From Candidatus Jordarchaeia archaeon (GTDB taxonomy: Archaea > Asgardarchaeota > Jordiarchaeia > Jordiarchaeales > Jordiarchaeaceae): a stretch of 45,646 bases of DNA. The notes below the pieces were generated by a model. It saw nothing but the letters and a program-made list of their open reading frames with translations. It was not told the origin of the DNA and searched no databases. Shown piece by piece: positions 34,355 through 44,186 of this stretch; the stretch's first letter is position 1, and the number at the start of each line of letters is the position of its first letter. The translations under genes and the position numbers were made by a program. Where the stretch lies: NCBI GenBank assembly GCA_018383815.1, contig JAHAWU010000010.1:1-45646 (forward strand). Direction: 5' to 3'.

Positions 34355-35674
34355 ATGGTTGAGCTGACTTTTTATGGTGGGGTTGGAGAGGTGGGTGGCA
34401 ACATGTTCCTGCTTAGGGATGGGGATACCAGAATCTTTCTGGACTTTGGAATGAATTATGCTGCAAGGAGAAACTTTTACTCTTGGCCGGCTCTGCAACC
34501 GAGGGATGAGAGGGGGTTGCTGGACTTTGGACTCATACCCAATCTCACTGGAATATACCAGTATGAGGAGTCTGAGCCCAGTGTTGATGCTGTTTTCCTC
34601 ACCCACTCCCATGGAGACCACAGCGGGTATGTCTCACTAATTAAAAGAAGTATTCCTGTTTATTGTGGTGAGACCACTTGTCTTATAATGAAGGCTCTGG
34701 ACGCTACTGGTAGAAAAACCTTCGAGAAAAACTTGGAAGGAATTGAGTGGAGAACTTTTCGCACCGGGGAACATTTAAAAATTGGTGGTGTGGAGATTAT
34801 TCCCGTACATGTGGATCACTCTGTTCCTGGGGCTTATGGCTTCATAATTCATACTTCTGAGGGGGCAATTGTGTATACTGGGGATTTCAGGACTCATGGA
34901 ACAAAGCCCATGTTGACCGAGGACTTTGTACGAAGGGCTGCTGAGGAGAGCCCCGAAGCTGTTATTTGTGAGGGAACGAACATTATGCAGGCCAGAGTCT
35001 CAAGTGAGGCGGATGTGGAGGTGGAGCTGGACAGCGTGGTGGCTAGCACTCCCAAAATTGTTTTAGCCAGTTTTGGTCACAACGATATAGACCGTCTGAG
35101 AACCTTTTACAATGTGGCCAAAAAAAATGACCGCCACCTGGTGATTTCACTGAGGCAAGCCTACCTACTGAGGGAACTACAAAAAGACCAAAGATTAGAG
35201 GTTCCCGACGTTACTGGAGACAGGTTCATAATATTGGATGAGGAGGATAGAAGAAGTAGGTGGGAGAGGGAAGAGATTCAGAAATATGGCAATACTAAAA
35301 CCATTGCGGAGATTAGCAGAATTCAAGACAAAATAATTTATATTATGTCTCAGTTTGACCTAAACGACTTGGTGGAAATCAGGCCTGAGGCGGGTAGCGT
35401 TTACATCTATTCCTCCTCTGAGCCCTTCACTGAGGAGGGAGAAATGGACTTTGAACGGCTTAAAAACTGGTTGGCGTGCTACGGGCTGCCACTCTACCAG
35501 ATACACGCCTCGGGACACGTAATGCCCCACCAGTTGGCAGAGGTAATTAGAAGAGTGAAGCCCAAAAAACTAGTTCCAGTGCACACTGAATATCCTGAAA
35601 CCTTCAAAAAATACTTTGGAAAAAATGTCAATGTGGAGCTACCCACAAAAAACCAAACAATGAAGCTAATCTAA
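34355..35674 (+). CDS. rnj: Archaeal RNase J-like beta-CASP metallo-beta-lactamase ribonuclease
   Basis: A 5'-3' exonuclease family degrading 5'-monophosphate RNA. The metallo-beta-lactamase fold shows HSHGDHSG (H84, H86, D88, H89), VHVDHS and YTGDFRTHG in place. The beta-CASP part (KIVLASFGHNDIDRLRTFY) and the late HASGHV and VPVHTEYPE motifs complete the two-metal site. No KH or C-terminal dimer domain is present, so it is not the CPSF-like aCPSF1. The protein starts at VELTFYGGVGEVGGN, as expected. A GGGTG is 8 bases upstream. Confidence 0.88.
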   Translation: MVELTFYGGVGEVGGNMFLLRDGDTRIFLDFGMNYAARRNFYSWPALQPRDERGLLDFGLIPNLTGIYQYEESEPSVDAVFLTHSHGDHSGYVSLIKRSIPVYCGETTCLIMKALDATGRKTFEKNLEGIEWRTFRTGEHLKIGGVEIIPVHVDHSVPGAYGFIIHTSEGAIVYTGDFRTHGTKPMLTEDFVRRAAEESPEAVICEGTNIMQARVSSEADVEVELDSVVASTPKIVLASFGHNDIDRLRTFYNVAKKNDRHLVISLRQAYLLRELQKDQRLEVPDVTGDRFIILDEEDRRSRWEREEIQKYGNTKTIAEISRIQDKIIYIMSQFDLNDLVEIRPEAGSVYIYSSSEPFTEEGEMDFERLKNWLACYGLPLYQIHASGHVMPHQLAEVIRRVKPKKLVPVHTEYPETFKKYFGKNVNVELPTKNQTMKLI

Positions 35675-35706
35675 AAACAACCCTAACAACGCATCTCCCA
35701 ACAGGT

Positions 35707-36519
35707 TCACGGGATTCCTGCCAGAAAGTTCAGTATTTCTTGGACTGCTTCATCCATTTTTTCTCTCAAGAATCCATGGGGAGCGTCCTTAAACAATCTC
35801 AACTTGGCTCCGGGAATAAGTTTAGCTATAATTCTGGAATTTTCTGCAGGTACAATCAGGTCCTTTTCTCCAGCCATAATAAGGGTGGGAGCCCTAATAT
35901 GGGGTAAACGATCACAAGCATCAAAATTAAAAACTGCCTCCGCCTGTCTCCTTTTACCGGTAACAGTTGTGGGATACTTCACGGACAGAGCTCCCTTCAA
36001 TAGTTCATCCCGATGATCCTTCACATAGTTGGGAGAGTATACCAGGCTCCACCAAAGCTCCAACACTTCTTCCCTAGACATTTCTGGAGGCGGATTCGCC
36101 ACAATGAACATTTTCTTTTGCACCTCCTTTGAAACCGGCACACTCTTGGAACCGCCACAAGTTGCCATGCAGAGAATCAAACCCTTAACCTTCTCAGGAT
36201 AGTTAATAGCGAATTCCTGGGCAATCATGGCTCCCATAGAGGCTCCCAGTATGTGGGCTCTGGGAACATTTATGGCATCCATTAACCCCGCAAGATCGTC
36301 TGCCAACATTTTCATAGTGTAGGGGATGTCTGGCACACTGCTCTGCCCAGCTCCACGATTGTCAAATATGATGACCCTGTAGAATTTTGAAAATTTTCCT
36401 ATAAACTCGGGACTCCACATCTCTGAGCTATAACCCCACCCCTGAATCAAAACCAGCGGAAACCCACCCCCATGCATTTCATAGTAAATCTCAATATCGT
36501 TTACCTTCACTTTTGGCAT
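35707..36519 (-). CDS. Alpha/beta hydrolase
   Basis: A typical alpha/beta hydrolase fold: LVLIQGWGYSSEMW (oxyanion loop), FDNRGAGQS, nucleophile elbow GASMGAM, an acid residue at AGEKDLIVP and the His at APHGF. About 270 residues, no signal peptide. It resembles proteins annotated as 3-oxoadipate enol-lactonase and chloroperoxidase types, but the substrate cannot be read. ATG 36519 is chosen because GGGGGTG lies 9 bases upstream. It converges with RNase J, 32 bases apart. Confidence 0.86.
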   Translation of the reverse strand: MPKVKVNDIEIYYEMHGGGFPLVLIQGWGYSSEMWSPEFIGKFSKFYRVIIFDNRGAGQSSVPDIPYTMKMLADDLAGLMDAINVPRAHILGASMGAMIAQEFAINYPEKVKGLILCMATCGGSKSVPVSKEVQKKMFIVANPPPEMSREEVLELWWSLVYSPNYVKDHRDELLKGALSVKYPTTVTGKRRQAEAVFNFDACDRLPHIRAPTLIMAGEKDLIVPAENSRIIAKLIPGAKLRLFKDAPHGFLREKMDEAVQEILNFLAGIP

Positions 36520-36680
36520 CTTAAAATACACCCCCCACACCTACACGGCAGCTTTATTATAAAATTTTTTGAGCCACAAAGAGTAGGTGTTCTTATACCC
36601 TGGAAGTATTCCTTTGGAAGAAGGAGCATAAAACTTAAAGAACGATTCAGATCAATGATTTTTCAGTAGGTTGTGATTGT

Positions 36681-37772
36681 ATGGGTGAAGATGTTTATGA
36701 GCTTTTGAGGCAGAAGATTAACCGTTGGCCTGTGAAGGCTCCCAAAAGTAAGGATATGCTGAAAATTTTGAAAATGATTTATACTCCCGAGGAGGCGGAG
36801 CTCCTCTGCTCTGCTTTCAACGCTCCCTACGTTGATGCCAAGACCATTGAGCAGGTGGCGGGAGAGACAGGTAAGAGTGTAGACTATGTTAAGAGTGTTT
36901 TTGGGAAGTTGGCTCGGAATGGTGCGCTTTTTGAATTTACCAGCAGTAGGGACGGTAAAACCTATTATAGTATGTTGCCCTATGTTCCGGGAATTTTTGA
37001 GCTCCAAATGAATGATGGTGTAATCACCGACAAGAAAAGGGAGTATGCCAGGATACATGAGGCAATGTATCCCCACTGGGGAATGGAACTGGGGGCTTCA
37101 AACTATCCCTTAATGAGGGTGATTCCCGTTGAGGAGAAAATTAGCATCCAAGCAGAGATTCTCCCCTTCGAGAAGGTGAGCAAATACATTGAAGAGGCAA
37201 GAAGCATAGCTGTTAATCCCTGCGCCTGCCGCCTCTCAGCCAACAACTGTGACAAACCTTTGGAGGTCTGCTTTAGTTTCGACCGATTCGCTGAATACCT
37301 GATAAAGTACCGTAATGGGAGGAGAGTGACTAAGGAGGAAGCTCTAGAAATACTCAAAAAAGCCGAAGACGCAGGCCTCGTGCACACTGTAAGTAACCAG
37401 CAGGAGAGACCCAACTTTATCTGCAACTGTTGCAACGACTGTTGCATCCTATTGAGGGGTATAACACAGCTCCACAATCCCCGCTCCGTGGCGAAATCCA
37501 ACTTTATGCCCGAAATAAATCAGGAAAAATGTCGCCTTTGTGAAACCTGCGTCAAGTGGTGCCCCCTCCAAGCAATTTACCACCATTACCCCCACAGTGA
37601 AAATCTGTCAGATGAAAGAATTATGATTTTGGAGGAGAGGTGTATAGGTTGCGGGATATGTGCTCACAAGTGCCCCCATGATGCCATAAAGCTGGTTAGG
37701 GTCAGGGAAGAAATTCCAGAAAAGACGGGAAGAGAAGCCATAATGAGAATTGAAACTGAAAGAGTACATTAA
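36681..37772 (+). CDS. 4Fe-4S protein with an N-terminal helix-turn-helix
   Basis: A first, helical part (about 35-100) reads like a winged helix (AKTIEQVAGETGKSVDYVKS with a beta hairpin of FEFTSSRDGKTYY). A middle domain holds clustered cysteines (CACRLSANNC; FICNCCNDCC). Two classical ferredoxin motifs close it (CRLCETCVKWCP and CIGCGICAHKCP). Such proteins are frequent in anaerobic archaea and deltaproteobacteria, with unknown partner. It could be a redox-sensing regulator or an electron carrier. Divergent from the hydrolase by 161 bases. Confidence 0.8.
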   Translation: MGEDVYELLRQKINRWPVKAPKSKDMLKILKMIYTPEEAELLCSAFNAPYVDAKTIEQVAGETGKSVDYVKSVFGKLARNGALFEFTSSRDGKTYYSMLPYVPGIFELQMNDGVITDKKREYARIHEAMYPHWGMELGASNYPLMRVIPVEEKISIQAEILPFEKVSKYIEEARSIAVNPCACRLSANNCDKPLEVCFSFDRFAEYLIKYRNGRRVTKEEALEILKKAEDAGLVHTVSNQQERPNFICNCCNDCCILLRGITQLHNPRSVAKSNFMPEINQEKCRLCETCVKWCPLQAIYHHYPHSENLSDERIMILEERCIGCGICAHKCPHDAIKLVRVREEIPEKTGREAIMRIETERVH

Positions 37773-37826
37773 GCTCAGATAAAAAGGGTAATGGTAAGTA
37801 ATACTTGCCTCCTTTTTTGGGAATGG

Positions 37827-38831
37827 TTACATAAATTTTTCTAGATTTTCGATGAGGATTATTAGCTCCTTCTGAATTTTTTCCTTATTTTTGATGTCAA
37901 TTGGGGTGATGGTGCCTTCACATTTTTTTAGGTGTAACTCGTCTATTTCGCTTTTGAGTTTTAGGAAGTTGCTTCTAATTTTTTCTATCTCTCTGGAAGC
38001 CTCTACTTCTTCTATTGGTTTGCGGGTGACTCTTGAGAGTAACAGGCAGGTATTGATATAGTATTCTCGTATTCTTTTGTACTTGTTTTTAATCCTAGTT
38101 TTTCTGACTTCAAATTCTTCTTCACTAATTTTTCCATTCTTGAGCTTCGCCTCAATTGTATCTATCTCTGAATCCAAATTTTTAAGCTCTGCATAAAGCC
38201 TCGCCTTCTTCCTCCTTATGTTGGAAATTCTCTGCTTCTGAAGTTTAAAGGTGTTATTCATATTAATTACTGAAGAAATGATTTGGAAGAAGGATTCTTC
38301 AAAAATTGACGTGTCACCAGCCCAGCTCATAAGATTATTCCAGTGGCGAATTTCGGCAACACGCAGAAAGGTTTGCAGTCTCCGCCTAATCCATTCCTCC
38401 TCAGCCTTAGTGTTACCACTGGTTATACAGGTAACAGTTAAAAAATCTCCATCCTCCTTTATGAAGGTCCCAAACTCTGTTTCCAGCTTTTTCAAATCGC
38501 CCTTACGCATTTCAAACATAAAATCCTTTACCGCAGAAATGAAACCCGAAACAATGATGGTGTGTTGCTGCATTTCCGCAAAATCAAAAGCCCACAGAGT
38601 AACACCACTAGGCATGTGATCCACAATAATGTTCTCTAAACTAGCCAGAGCCTTAACGGGAATAACATGTTTCCTCCAAAGGGTAATCCCCGCAATTCCC
38701 ACCCCAAACGAAGACACAAGTAACAATGGCAGAATAAAAGGCACAAGATTTTGGCCCTGTAAGTTAATAGCCAGCAGGGAAACCGCCAAGAGAGTAACAC
38801 TTATGATTAGGAGACTCGGCTTCATCTGCAT
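37827..38831 (-). CDS. Two-helix membrane protein with a longin-like domain and coiled coil
   Basis: Residues 5-25 (LLIISVTLLAVSLLA) and about 30-50 (VPFILPLLLVSSFGVGIAG) form two membrane helices. A domain follows that looks like the roadblock/longin-type archaeal sensor fold (GVTLWAFDFAEMQQHTIIVSGF, LKKLETEFGTFIKEDGDFL). The last 150 residues are charged helices, likely coiled coil (NIRRKKARLYAELKNLDSEI and on). It probably works at the inner face of the membrane as a scaffold or sensor. It stands alone on the minus strand. Function is not established. Confidence 0.65.
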   Translation of the reverse strand: MQMKPSLLIISVTLLAVSLLAINLQGQNLVPFILPLLLVSSFGVGIAGITLWRKHVIPVKALASLENIIVDHMPSGVTLWAFDFAEMQQHTIIVSGFISAVKDFMFEMRKGDLKKLETEFGTFIKEDGDFLTVTCITSGNTKAEEEWIRRRLQTFLRVAEIRHWNNLMSWAGDTSIFEESFFQIISSVINMNNTFKLQKQRISNIRRKKARLYAELKNLDSEIDTIEAKLKNGKISEEEFEVRKTRIKNKYKRIREYYINTCLLLSRVTRKPIEEVEASREIEKIRSNFLKLKSEIDELHLKKCEGTITPIDIKNKEKIQKELIILIENLEKFM

Positions 38832-39131
38832 TGGCCACCCACCAACAATTTTTCCAAATTTTTTTCAGCGAGCCTTAATTATACTATGGTAACACTTCAT
38901 ATAAAAAAATATCTCAAAAACAAAGGAATCATATTGCGATATTCACAACAAAAAAAGAAAAAATTGAATTATAAACTACAACATTGAGAATATACCCAAA
39001 AACAAAGACAATTTTCTAAATGTAATCTCCTCTAAATTTAAAGGCTACCTACCCGCCCACTCCTTTGGCGTGAAGTAGCGTATATATTATTAACTCTGGA
39101 TATAAGGATAGTACTTAGAAGTGATTGGATT
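38832..39131. other. AT-rich gap upstream of the membrane protein
   Basis: 300 bases of A/T-rich sequence with no gene; a likely promoter zone for the minus-strand membrane protein. Confidence 0.4.
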
Positions 39132-39965
39132 TTAGCAGATTTTGGGGGGTTCAGGTGGGTTTCCCAGCATTTCCAGCATTATTTGTTGGAAATTGTCGAA
39201 ATGTCCCGGAAGAGTTTTTTGGACAAAAAACGCTTCAGCCGCCTTTAACTTTACTTTCTCCCCTATGGTGGAGGCCATGAAGCGTAAGAGTGTATCTGCA
39301 TGTTGAGACAGGATTTTCAAGTCCTCCGAGGTAACATGGGTAGGGTCAATATTTGGCGCAAATAGTCGGGCTAGGAGTGTGAGTGTGGCTTCAAATTTTA
39401 GGGCGGCTTTCACCTTTTTTTCCAGAGTTTGGGAGATGTCCACGAAGCAGTTTGGGGGGTGGCCCAGTAGTCCCATAAACCATACTTCAGAGCAGGCATA
39501 GGGTTCAATGCCCTCCCTGATTTGTTCTGGGTACAGGAGGGGGAAGGCTGAGAAGGCTGCTGCTTCTGAGGCCATCCTTCCCACGACTAGGTGGTCGGGG
39601 TGTACTTCGTAGGGTACCCAGGGGTCAAAGGTGACTACTCGGTCTGCTTTGTATTTTCTAACATGGTAGACGAGTTTTTCTCTTAGTTCTGGGGCGTTTA
39701 TGAATCCTCCATCGGGGTAACCCAGAATGAGGGTTTCCTTCACTCCCAGTACCTCGTTGGCGGCTCTGAGCTCTTTTTCCCTCATTTTGGCCACTTCCTC
39801 CATTTTTAGGTCGGTTCTCAGTGTTCCCACATTTCCGCTTGTGACGCATATGGCGTAAATTTTGTGTCCCTGTTCCGCCCACTTGGCCAGTGTTCCGGAG
39901 CAGAAGAATGAGAGATCGTCGGGGTGGGCAAAAATTGCCAATACATTCAAGGTTTTCGACGGCAT
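39132..39965 (-). CDS. PIG-L family deacetylase
   Basis: A zinc-dependent LmbE/PIG-L fold enzyme. AIFAHPDDLSFFCSGTL has the metal-binding His-Pro-Asp-Asp, and EVHPDHLVVG the third ligand. LGYPDGGF fits the active-site loop. Members remove acetyl groups from N-acetyl-sugars or similar conjugates. About 277 residues, no signal peptide. GAGGGTGA precedes the ATG. The substrate is unknown; no glycosyltransferase is near. Confidence 0.85.
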   Translation of the reverse strand: MPSKTLNVLAIFAHPDDLSFFCSGTLAKWAEQGHKIYAICVTSGNVGTLRTDLKMEEVAKMREKELRAANEVLGVKETLILGYPDGGFINAPELREKLVYHVRKYKADRVVTFDPWVPYEVHPDHLVVGRMASEAAAFSAFPLLYPEQIREGIEPYACSEVWFMGLLGHPPNCFVDISQTLEKKVKAALKFEATLTLLARLFAPNIDPTHVTSEDLKILSQHADTLLRFMASTIGEKVKLKAAEAFFVQKTLPGHFDNFQQIMLEMLGNPPEPPKIC

Positions 39966-40182
39966 CTAATCACCCTCTAACCGTTCCAAATCATGTTAAT
40001 GAATTATTCCTCACTGTTTACTAATAAAGTTTTAACCAAAAATGAATTTTCGGACTTGCAAAATGTTTATTATATTCTTAGTTGAATTAAAATGCTTAAA
40101 AGTCGTTGTTTTTCGATTAAATGGAGAGAATGTGTAGTTGTTTGATGAGGGAGACTAAAATTAGTTGTTCCTAGGTGGTTTG

Positions 40183-43155
40183 ATGAATGCGCTTAAAGAG
40201 TTGAAAAGTAACTTTTCGATTGGAATGTTTAAGCTTTCGTTGAGACTGATGGGGTTACTGTTCAGGATAAGTCCTAAGCTGCGTAAGGAGGTTTACAACA
40301 AGGAGACGGGTTTCATTTTCAATGCGAAGTACCAGTTTAAGACTCGCGACGGCAAAGTTAACATCTATGTGGTTTTTAAAGATGGCAAAATGAAGGTAAG
40401 TGACGGGGTTATTGATAATCCCAACATTACCATTTATTACAAGGATAAGGAGACCATGGCTAAAATCTGGAATAAGAGTCCTGAGGAATCCCTCAACTAT
40501 CTCTTAACCAACGAGATGAATTATGTGGGGAACATGGCTTACCTCACCAAGTTCTCCTACATGACCACAGTAATTAAGGGAGCAAAAATAAAGGGCTACA
40601 AGGGTCCTGGAAACAGGTTGCTCTACCCCATAGGGGACATTGATAAGGAGAAGAGGAAACGCCTCCAAAACGAGATACTGGGCCGAAAGGTTGACAACGT
40701 AAAGTTTCTTGAAGACCCCTACCTTGGGAAGTATTCTATTGATGATTTTCCACGCCTAAAATACCTGAAGAACCGCCGCTACGCCCTTAAACCCGCAATT
40801 TGTGTGGAAAGAGCCAAGCTTCTCACAGAGTACCACAGAGAGAACGGCTTCGAAGTTGACAAGAATGGAAAGCCTATTGACCCTGAACTCCGCCAAGCAA
40901 AGGCACTATATCACATATTGACCAACCGCAAACCCATAATCCACGACCAATACCTCATTCCCGGCTCCACAACCACCAAGGAGGTGGGCATACCCATCTA
41001 TCCCGAACTGATAGGAACCGCCATCTGGCCAGAATTGAGGACGATATATAAGAGGGAGCTCAACCCCAACGACATTTCTCCCCAGGATGCAGACATTCTA
41101 AACTTTGAAGTGTTCCCCTACTGGATGGATAGGAATGTGCGGGAATACTGCAGGCAAAAGTATGGAAACCCAATCTCCCAACAGTTGGAAGAGCGGTTCG
41201 TCCTATACTTCATGATGAAGAACAACGCCATATCCCACACTGTTCCCGGACTCCCCAAAGTACTAACTCTGGGATTTGAAAAAATCAGGGAAGAAGCGGC
41301 TCAAAAAGAGAAGGAGGCCAAATCTCCAGAGAAGAAGAACTTCTACAAGGCTGTCCAAATAGTGATTGATGGGGTTTTAAACCACGCCAAAAACCTAAGC
41401 AAGGAAGCTCTGAGAATTGCGGAAACCCTAGACCCCAACGATCCCCAGCAGGCCAGAAGAATAGAGGAGCTGAAGGAAATTTCCAGAATTTGCGCCAAGG
41501 TGCCAGCAAAGCCCGCGGAAACCATGCATGAGGCACTAACTTCCCTCTGGATTACCTGGACCTGCATTCACAGTGAAAACGCTAATTCCGCCATGTCCAT
41601 TGGAAGACTGGACCAGATGCTTCAACCCTACTTTGAAAAGGAAATGTCCCAGGCAAAAACAGACAAAGAGAGAGAAGAAATAATAAAAAGAGCCATAGAG
41701 TTGGTGGGGCACTTCTTCCTCAGGATTAACGACCACGACCCACTGGTGCCCAGCGTGGGAAACAAACTTTTTGGCGGCAGCTCCTCAGACGACACCGTAA
41801 CCGTGGGAGGAGTAGACAGAGAGGGAAAAAACGCAGTAAACGACATGACCTACATTATCCTCAAAGTGGCGGAGATGCTATGCTTCCAAGACCCCAACAT
41901 GAACGCCCGATACTACACGGGAATAAACTCTAAGGAGTACTTGAGACGTCTATGTGAAGTTAACATTAACATGGTTGCCTCACCCTCCATCCACAACGAT
42001 AAGGCAATGATTGAAGCCCTAGTCCACCAGGGAATCCCCATAGAAGACGCAAGAGACTGGGCGGCCACCGGCTGCGTGGAGCCCACAATAGTGGGAAAAC
42101 ACTTCGGCCACACCAACTGCATGCTCCTAAACCTTGTCGCCCCCCTGGAAATGGCCCTCAACAATGGAGTACACCCAGTAATGGGAGAAAAAATAGGTCC
42201 AGAAACTGGAGATGTTAGAAACTCATTTGACACCTTTGAAGACTTCCTCAACGCCTACAAAACACAGCTAAGATACCTGGCCGAAAAATCTATCGAAATA
42301 AACAATTACCTAGGATATGCACACCAATACATACATCCCACTCCCCTGCTCTCGTCACTATTTGAGGGCTGCTTGGAGAAAGGCACAGATGTAGTCAATG
42401 GAGGAGCTATCTACAACACTTCCGGAGTAGCGTTAGTTTCACTGACCGATGTGGTGGACAGCCTACTGGTCATAAGGGATTTAATCTATAAAAAGAAGGT
42501 TCTAGATTGGCCAACCCTAATGAACGCACTGGAAAACAATTTTGAGAATGGAACCGAGGAAGTCCTACGCAAAATCCAGAAGGTTCCCAAGTTCGGCTCA
42601 GATGAGCCTGGAACCAATGAGGTAGCCCAAGACCTAATAGATTACTGCTTTGACCTATACAATCCAGCCAAAAACTATCGTGGAGGAAACTATCTCGTAG
42701 GATACTGGTCCATAAGTTACCACGTGGGTTTCGGCATGCTCTCTGGAGCCCTACCCTCAGGGAGAAAGAAGGGGAAAGCCTTCACGCCCGGATTGACCCC
42801 CGCGCCTGGTCCCTCAGACCAGCTGCTCCAGAACATCCGCTCAATAGCGAGCATGAACTATCTGAAAATGCCTAACAATGCCTCCTACAATGTGAAGCTT
42901 GTGCCACACTCAGGAGATTCGCACAAGAAAACACTCGACTTGTTCACTAGCTATGTTCAGAGCTTCTTTGACCTGGGAGGAATGCAGTGGCAATTCAACG
43001 TAATAACGTCAGACACACTGAGAGACGCTATGAAAAATCCTGACGATTACCGCTGGCTGCTGGTTCGAGTATCAGGATACAATGCCTACTTTGTAAAATT
43101 GAACAAGAACATGCAGCAGGAAATAATTGAGAGGACAGAGTTCTGCGCAAGATAA
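40183..43155 (+). CDS. Glycyl radical enzyme with N-terminal SCP2-like domain
   Basis: The main part (from about 190) is a PFL/glycyl-radical-type enzyme. The catalytic Cys and its neighbour appear as GCVEP (C631, E633), as in dehydratases and lyases such as CutC and glycerol dehydratase. The radical Gly is G965 within RVSGYNAYFVKLN, 26 residues from the end. The first 130 residues form a separate SCP2-like lipid-binding domain (VYVV-type strands, GKMKVSDGVIDNPNITI, and YVGNMAYLTKF). That fusion is uncommon among known family members. ATG 40183 follows AGGTGG at 4-base spacing. The activating enzyme follows 39 bases later, so it is active only without oxygen. The substrate may be lipophilic; that is inference. 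Confidence 0.85.
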   Translation: MNALKELKSNFSIGMFKLSLRLMGLLFRISPKLRKEVYNKETGFIFNAKYQFKTRDGKVNIYVVFKDGKMKVSDGVIDNPNITIYYKDKETMAKIWNKSPEESLNYLLTNEMNYVGNMAYLTKFSYMTTVIKGAKIKGYKGPGNRLLYPIGDIDKEKRKRLQNEILGRKVDNVKFLEDPYLGKYSIDDFPRLKYLKNRRYALKPAICVERAKLLTEYHRENGFEVDKNGKPIDPELRQAKALYHILTNRKPIIHDQYLIPGSTTTKEVGIPIYPELIGTAIWPELRTIYKRELNPNDISPQDADILNFEVFPYWMDRNVREYCRQKYGNPISQQLEERFVLYFMMKNNAISHTVPGLPKVLTLGFEKIREEAAQKEKEAKSPEKKNFYKAVQIVIDGVLNHAKNLSKEALRIAETLDPNDPQQARRIEELKEISRICAKVPAKPAETMHEALTSLWITWTCIHSENANSAMSIGRLDQMLQPYFEKEMSQAKTDKEREEIIKRAIELVGHFFLRINDHDPLVPSVGNKLFGGSSSDDTVTVGGVDREGKNAVNDMTYIILKVAEMLCFQDPNMNARYYTGINSKEYLRRLCEVNINMVASPSIHNDKAMIEALVHQGIPIEDARDWAATGCVEPTIVGKHFGHTNCMLLNLVAPLEMALNNGVHPVMGEKIGPETGDVRNSFDTFEDFLNAYKTQLRYLAEKSIEINNYLGYAHQYIHPTPLLSSLFEGCLEKGTDVVNGGAIYNTSGVALVSLTDVVDSLLVIRDLIYKKKVLDWPTLMNALENNFENGTEEVLRKIQKVPKFGSDEPGTNEVAQDLIDYCFDLYNPAKNYRGGNYLVGYWSISYHVGFGMLSGALPSGRKKGKAFTPGLTPAPGPSDQLLQNIRSIASMNYLKMPNNASYNVKLVPHSGDSHKKTLDLFTSYVQSFFDLGGMQWQFNVITSDTLRDAMKNPDDYRWLLVRVSGYNAYFVKLNKNMQQEIIERTEFCAR

Positions 43156-43160
43156 AAAAC

Positions 43161-43184
43161 CTTTTTTTCTTAACTTTTTTATAG
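43161..43184 (+). promoter_or_regulatory. T-rich intergenic segment between GRE and its activase
   Basis: CTTTTTTT, then ACTTTTTTATAG, in the 39-base gap. This could be a weak terminator giving less activase than enzyme, or a TATA-like box for the activase alone. Sequence does not tell which. Confidence 0.3.
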
Positions 43185-43194
43185 TTGATAGGCG

Positions 43195-44094
43195 ATGACT
43201 AAGAGAACATTAATAGTGGATATTAAAAGAAACGCGTTGGACGACGGTCCGGGAATACGCACCCTTATTTTCTTTAAGGGATGCCCCCTTTCCTGTGTCT
43301 GGTGCCAAAATCCGGAGACTAAGAGTGCAAATCAGGAAATCGCCTTCTACCGGGAAGACTGTGGAGAATGTGGAAGATGCCTGGAAGCTTGCCAAAGGAA
43401 GGCCATAGACTTCTCCTTCCGGTACCGCATTGACCGCAGTTTATGTAATCTCTGCGGCGAGTGCATAGAGGTGTGTCCCAACGAGGCACTGAAATTTGTG
43501 GGCAGAGAATACCAGATAGGAGAACTGGTGGACATCATATTAAAAGACAAAATTTTCTTCCAGAACTCGGGAGGGGGAGTCACCCTATCGGGCGGAGAAC
43601 CCCTCTACCACATGGAATACGTGAACCAATTATTGAGGGAACTCAAAAAAGAAAACATCCATATCTGCATAGAAACCAGTGGACACTACAACCGCGAAAA
43701 ATTCAACGAATTAGTATTACCCTACGTGGACCTCATTTATTTTGATTTGAAGATATTTGATCCAGAACTACATTTAAAATACTGTGGGGTGAGAAATGAA
43801 AAAATTTTCAGCAATTTCGAAGATTTGGTAAAGAATCAGAAAGTAGAGGTTCTGCCCCGAATCCCACTAATCCCAGATATTACTGCCACAGAAGAAAATC
43901 TAACCAGATTAGCCAACTATTTGAAATCTTTGAGCATAGAAAAAATCGGCTTACTACCCTATAATCCGCTGTGGCTTTCTAAGCCCGAAAAAATCGGAGT
44001 GGAACCAGAATACCACCGCTCAGAATGGCTGAATAACCAGGAAAAAGAAAAAATAAAGACCATCTTCTCGGGTTTTGAATACGAAAATTTTTAA
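43195..44094 (+). CDS. Glycyl radical enzyme activating enzyme (radical SAM)
   Basis: Uses S-adenosylmethionine and a 4Fe-4S cluster to create the glycyl radical on its partner. The radical SAM motif C30-x3-C34-x2-C37 lies in FKGCPLSCVWCQNPE. Two ferredoxin-type clusters are inserted after it (CGECGRCLEAC, CNLCGECIEVCP), typical of activases for dehydratase-type enzymes rather than PflA. GGGVTLSGGEPLYH and ETSGHY follow. About 299 residues. It lies directly downstream of the GRE and in the same direction. Confidence 0.93.
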   Translation: MTKRTLIVDIKRNALDDGPGIRTLIFFKGCPLSCVWCQNPETKSANQEIAFYREDCGECGRCLEACQRKAIDFSFRYRIDRSLCNLCGECIEVCPNEALKFVGREYQIGELVDIILKDKIFFQNSGGGVTLSGGEPLYHMEYVNQLLRELKKENIHICIETSGHYNREKFNELVLPYVDLIYFDLKIFDPELHLKYCGVRNEKIFSNFEDLVKNQKVEVLPRIPLIPDITATEENLTRLANYLKSLSIEKIGLLPYNPLWLSKPEKIGVEPEYHRSEWLNNQEKEKIKTIFSGFEYENF

Positions 44095-44186
44095 CAACAT
44101 CACCTTAGATAAACAGCTAAACTTCGAACGCCTCAAAAAAATCACAAGTACATGAGTACAAATATTTGTTTATGGGGTAAGAGGAA

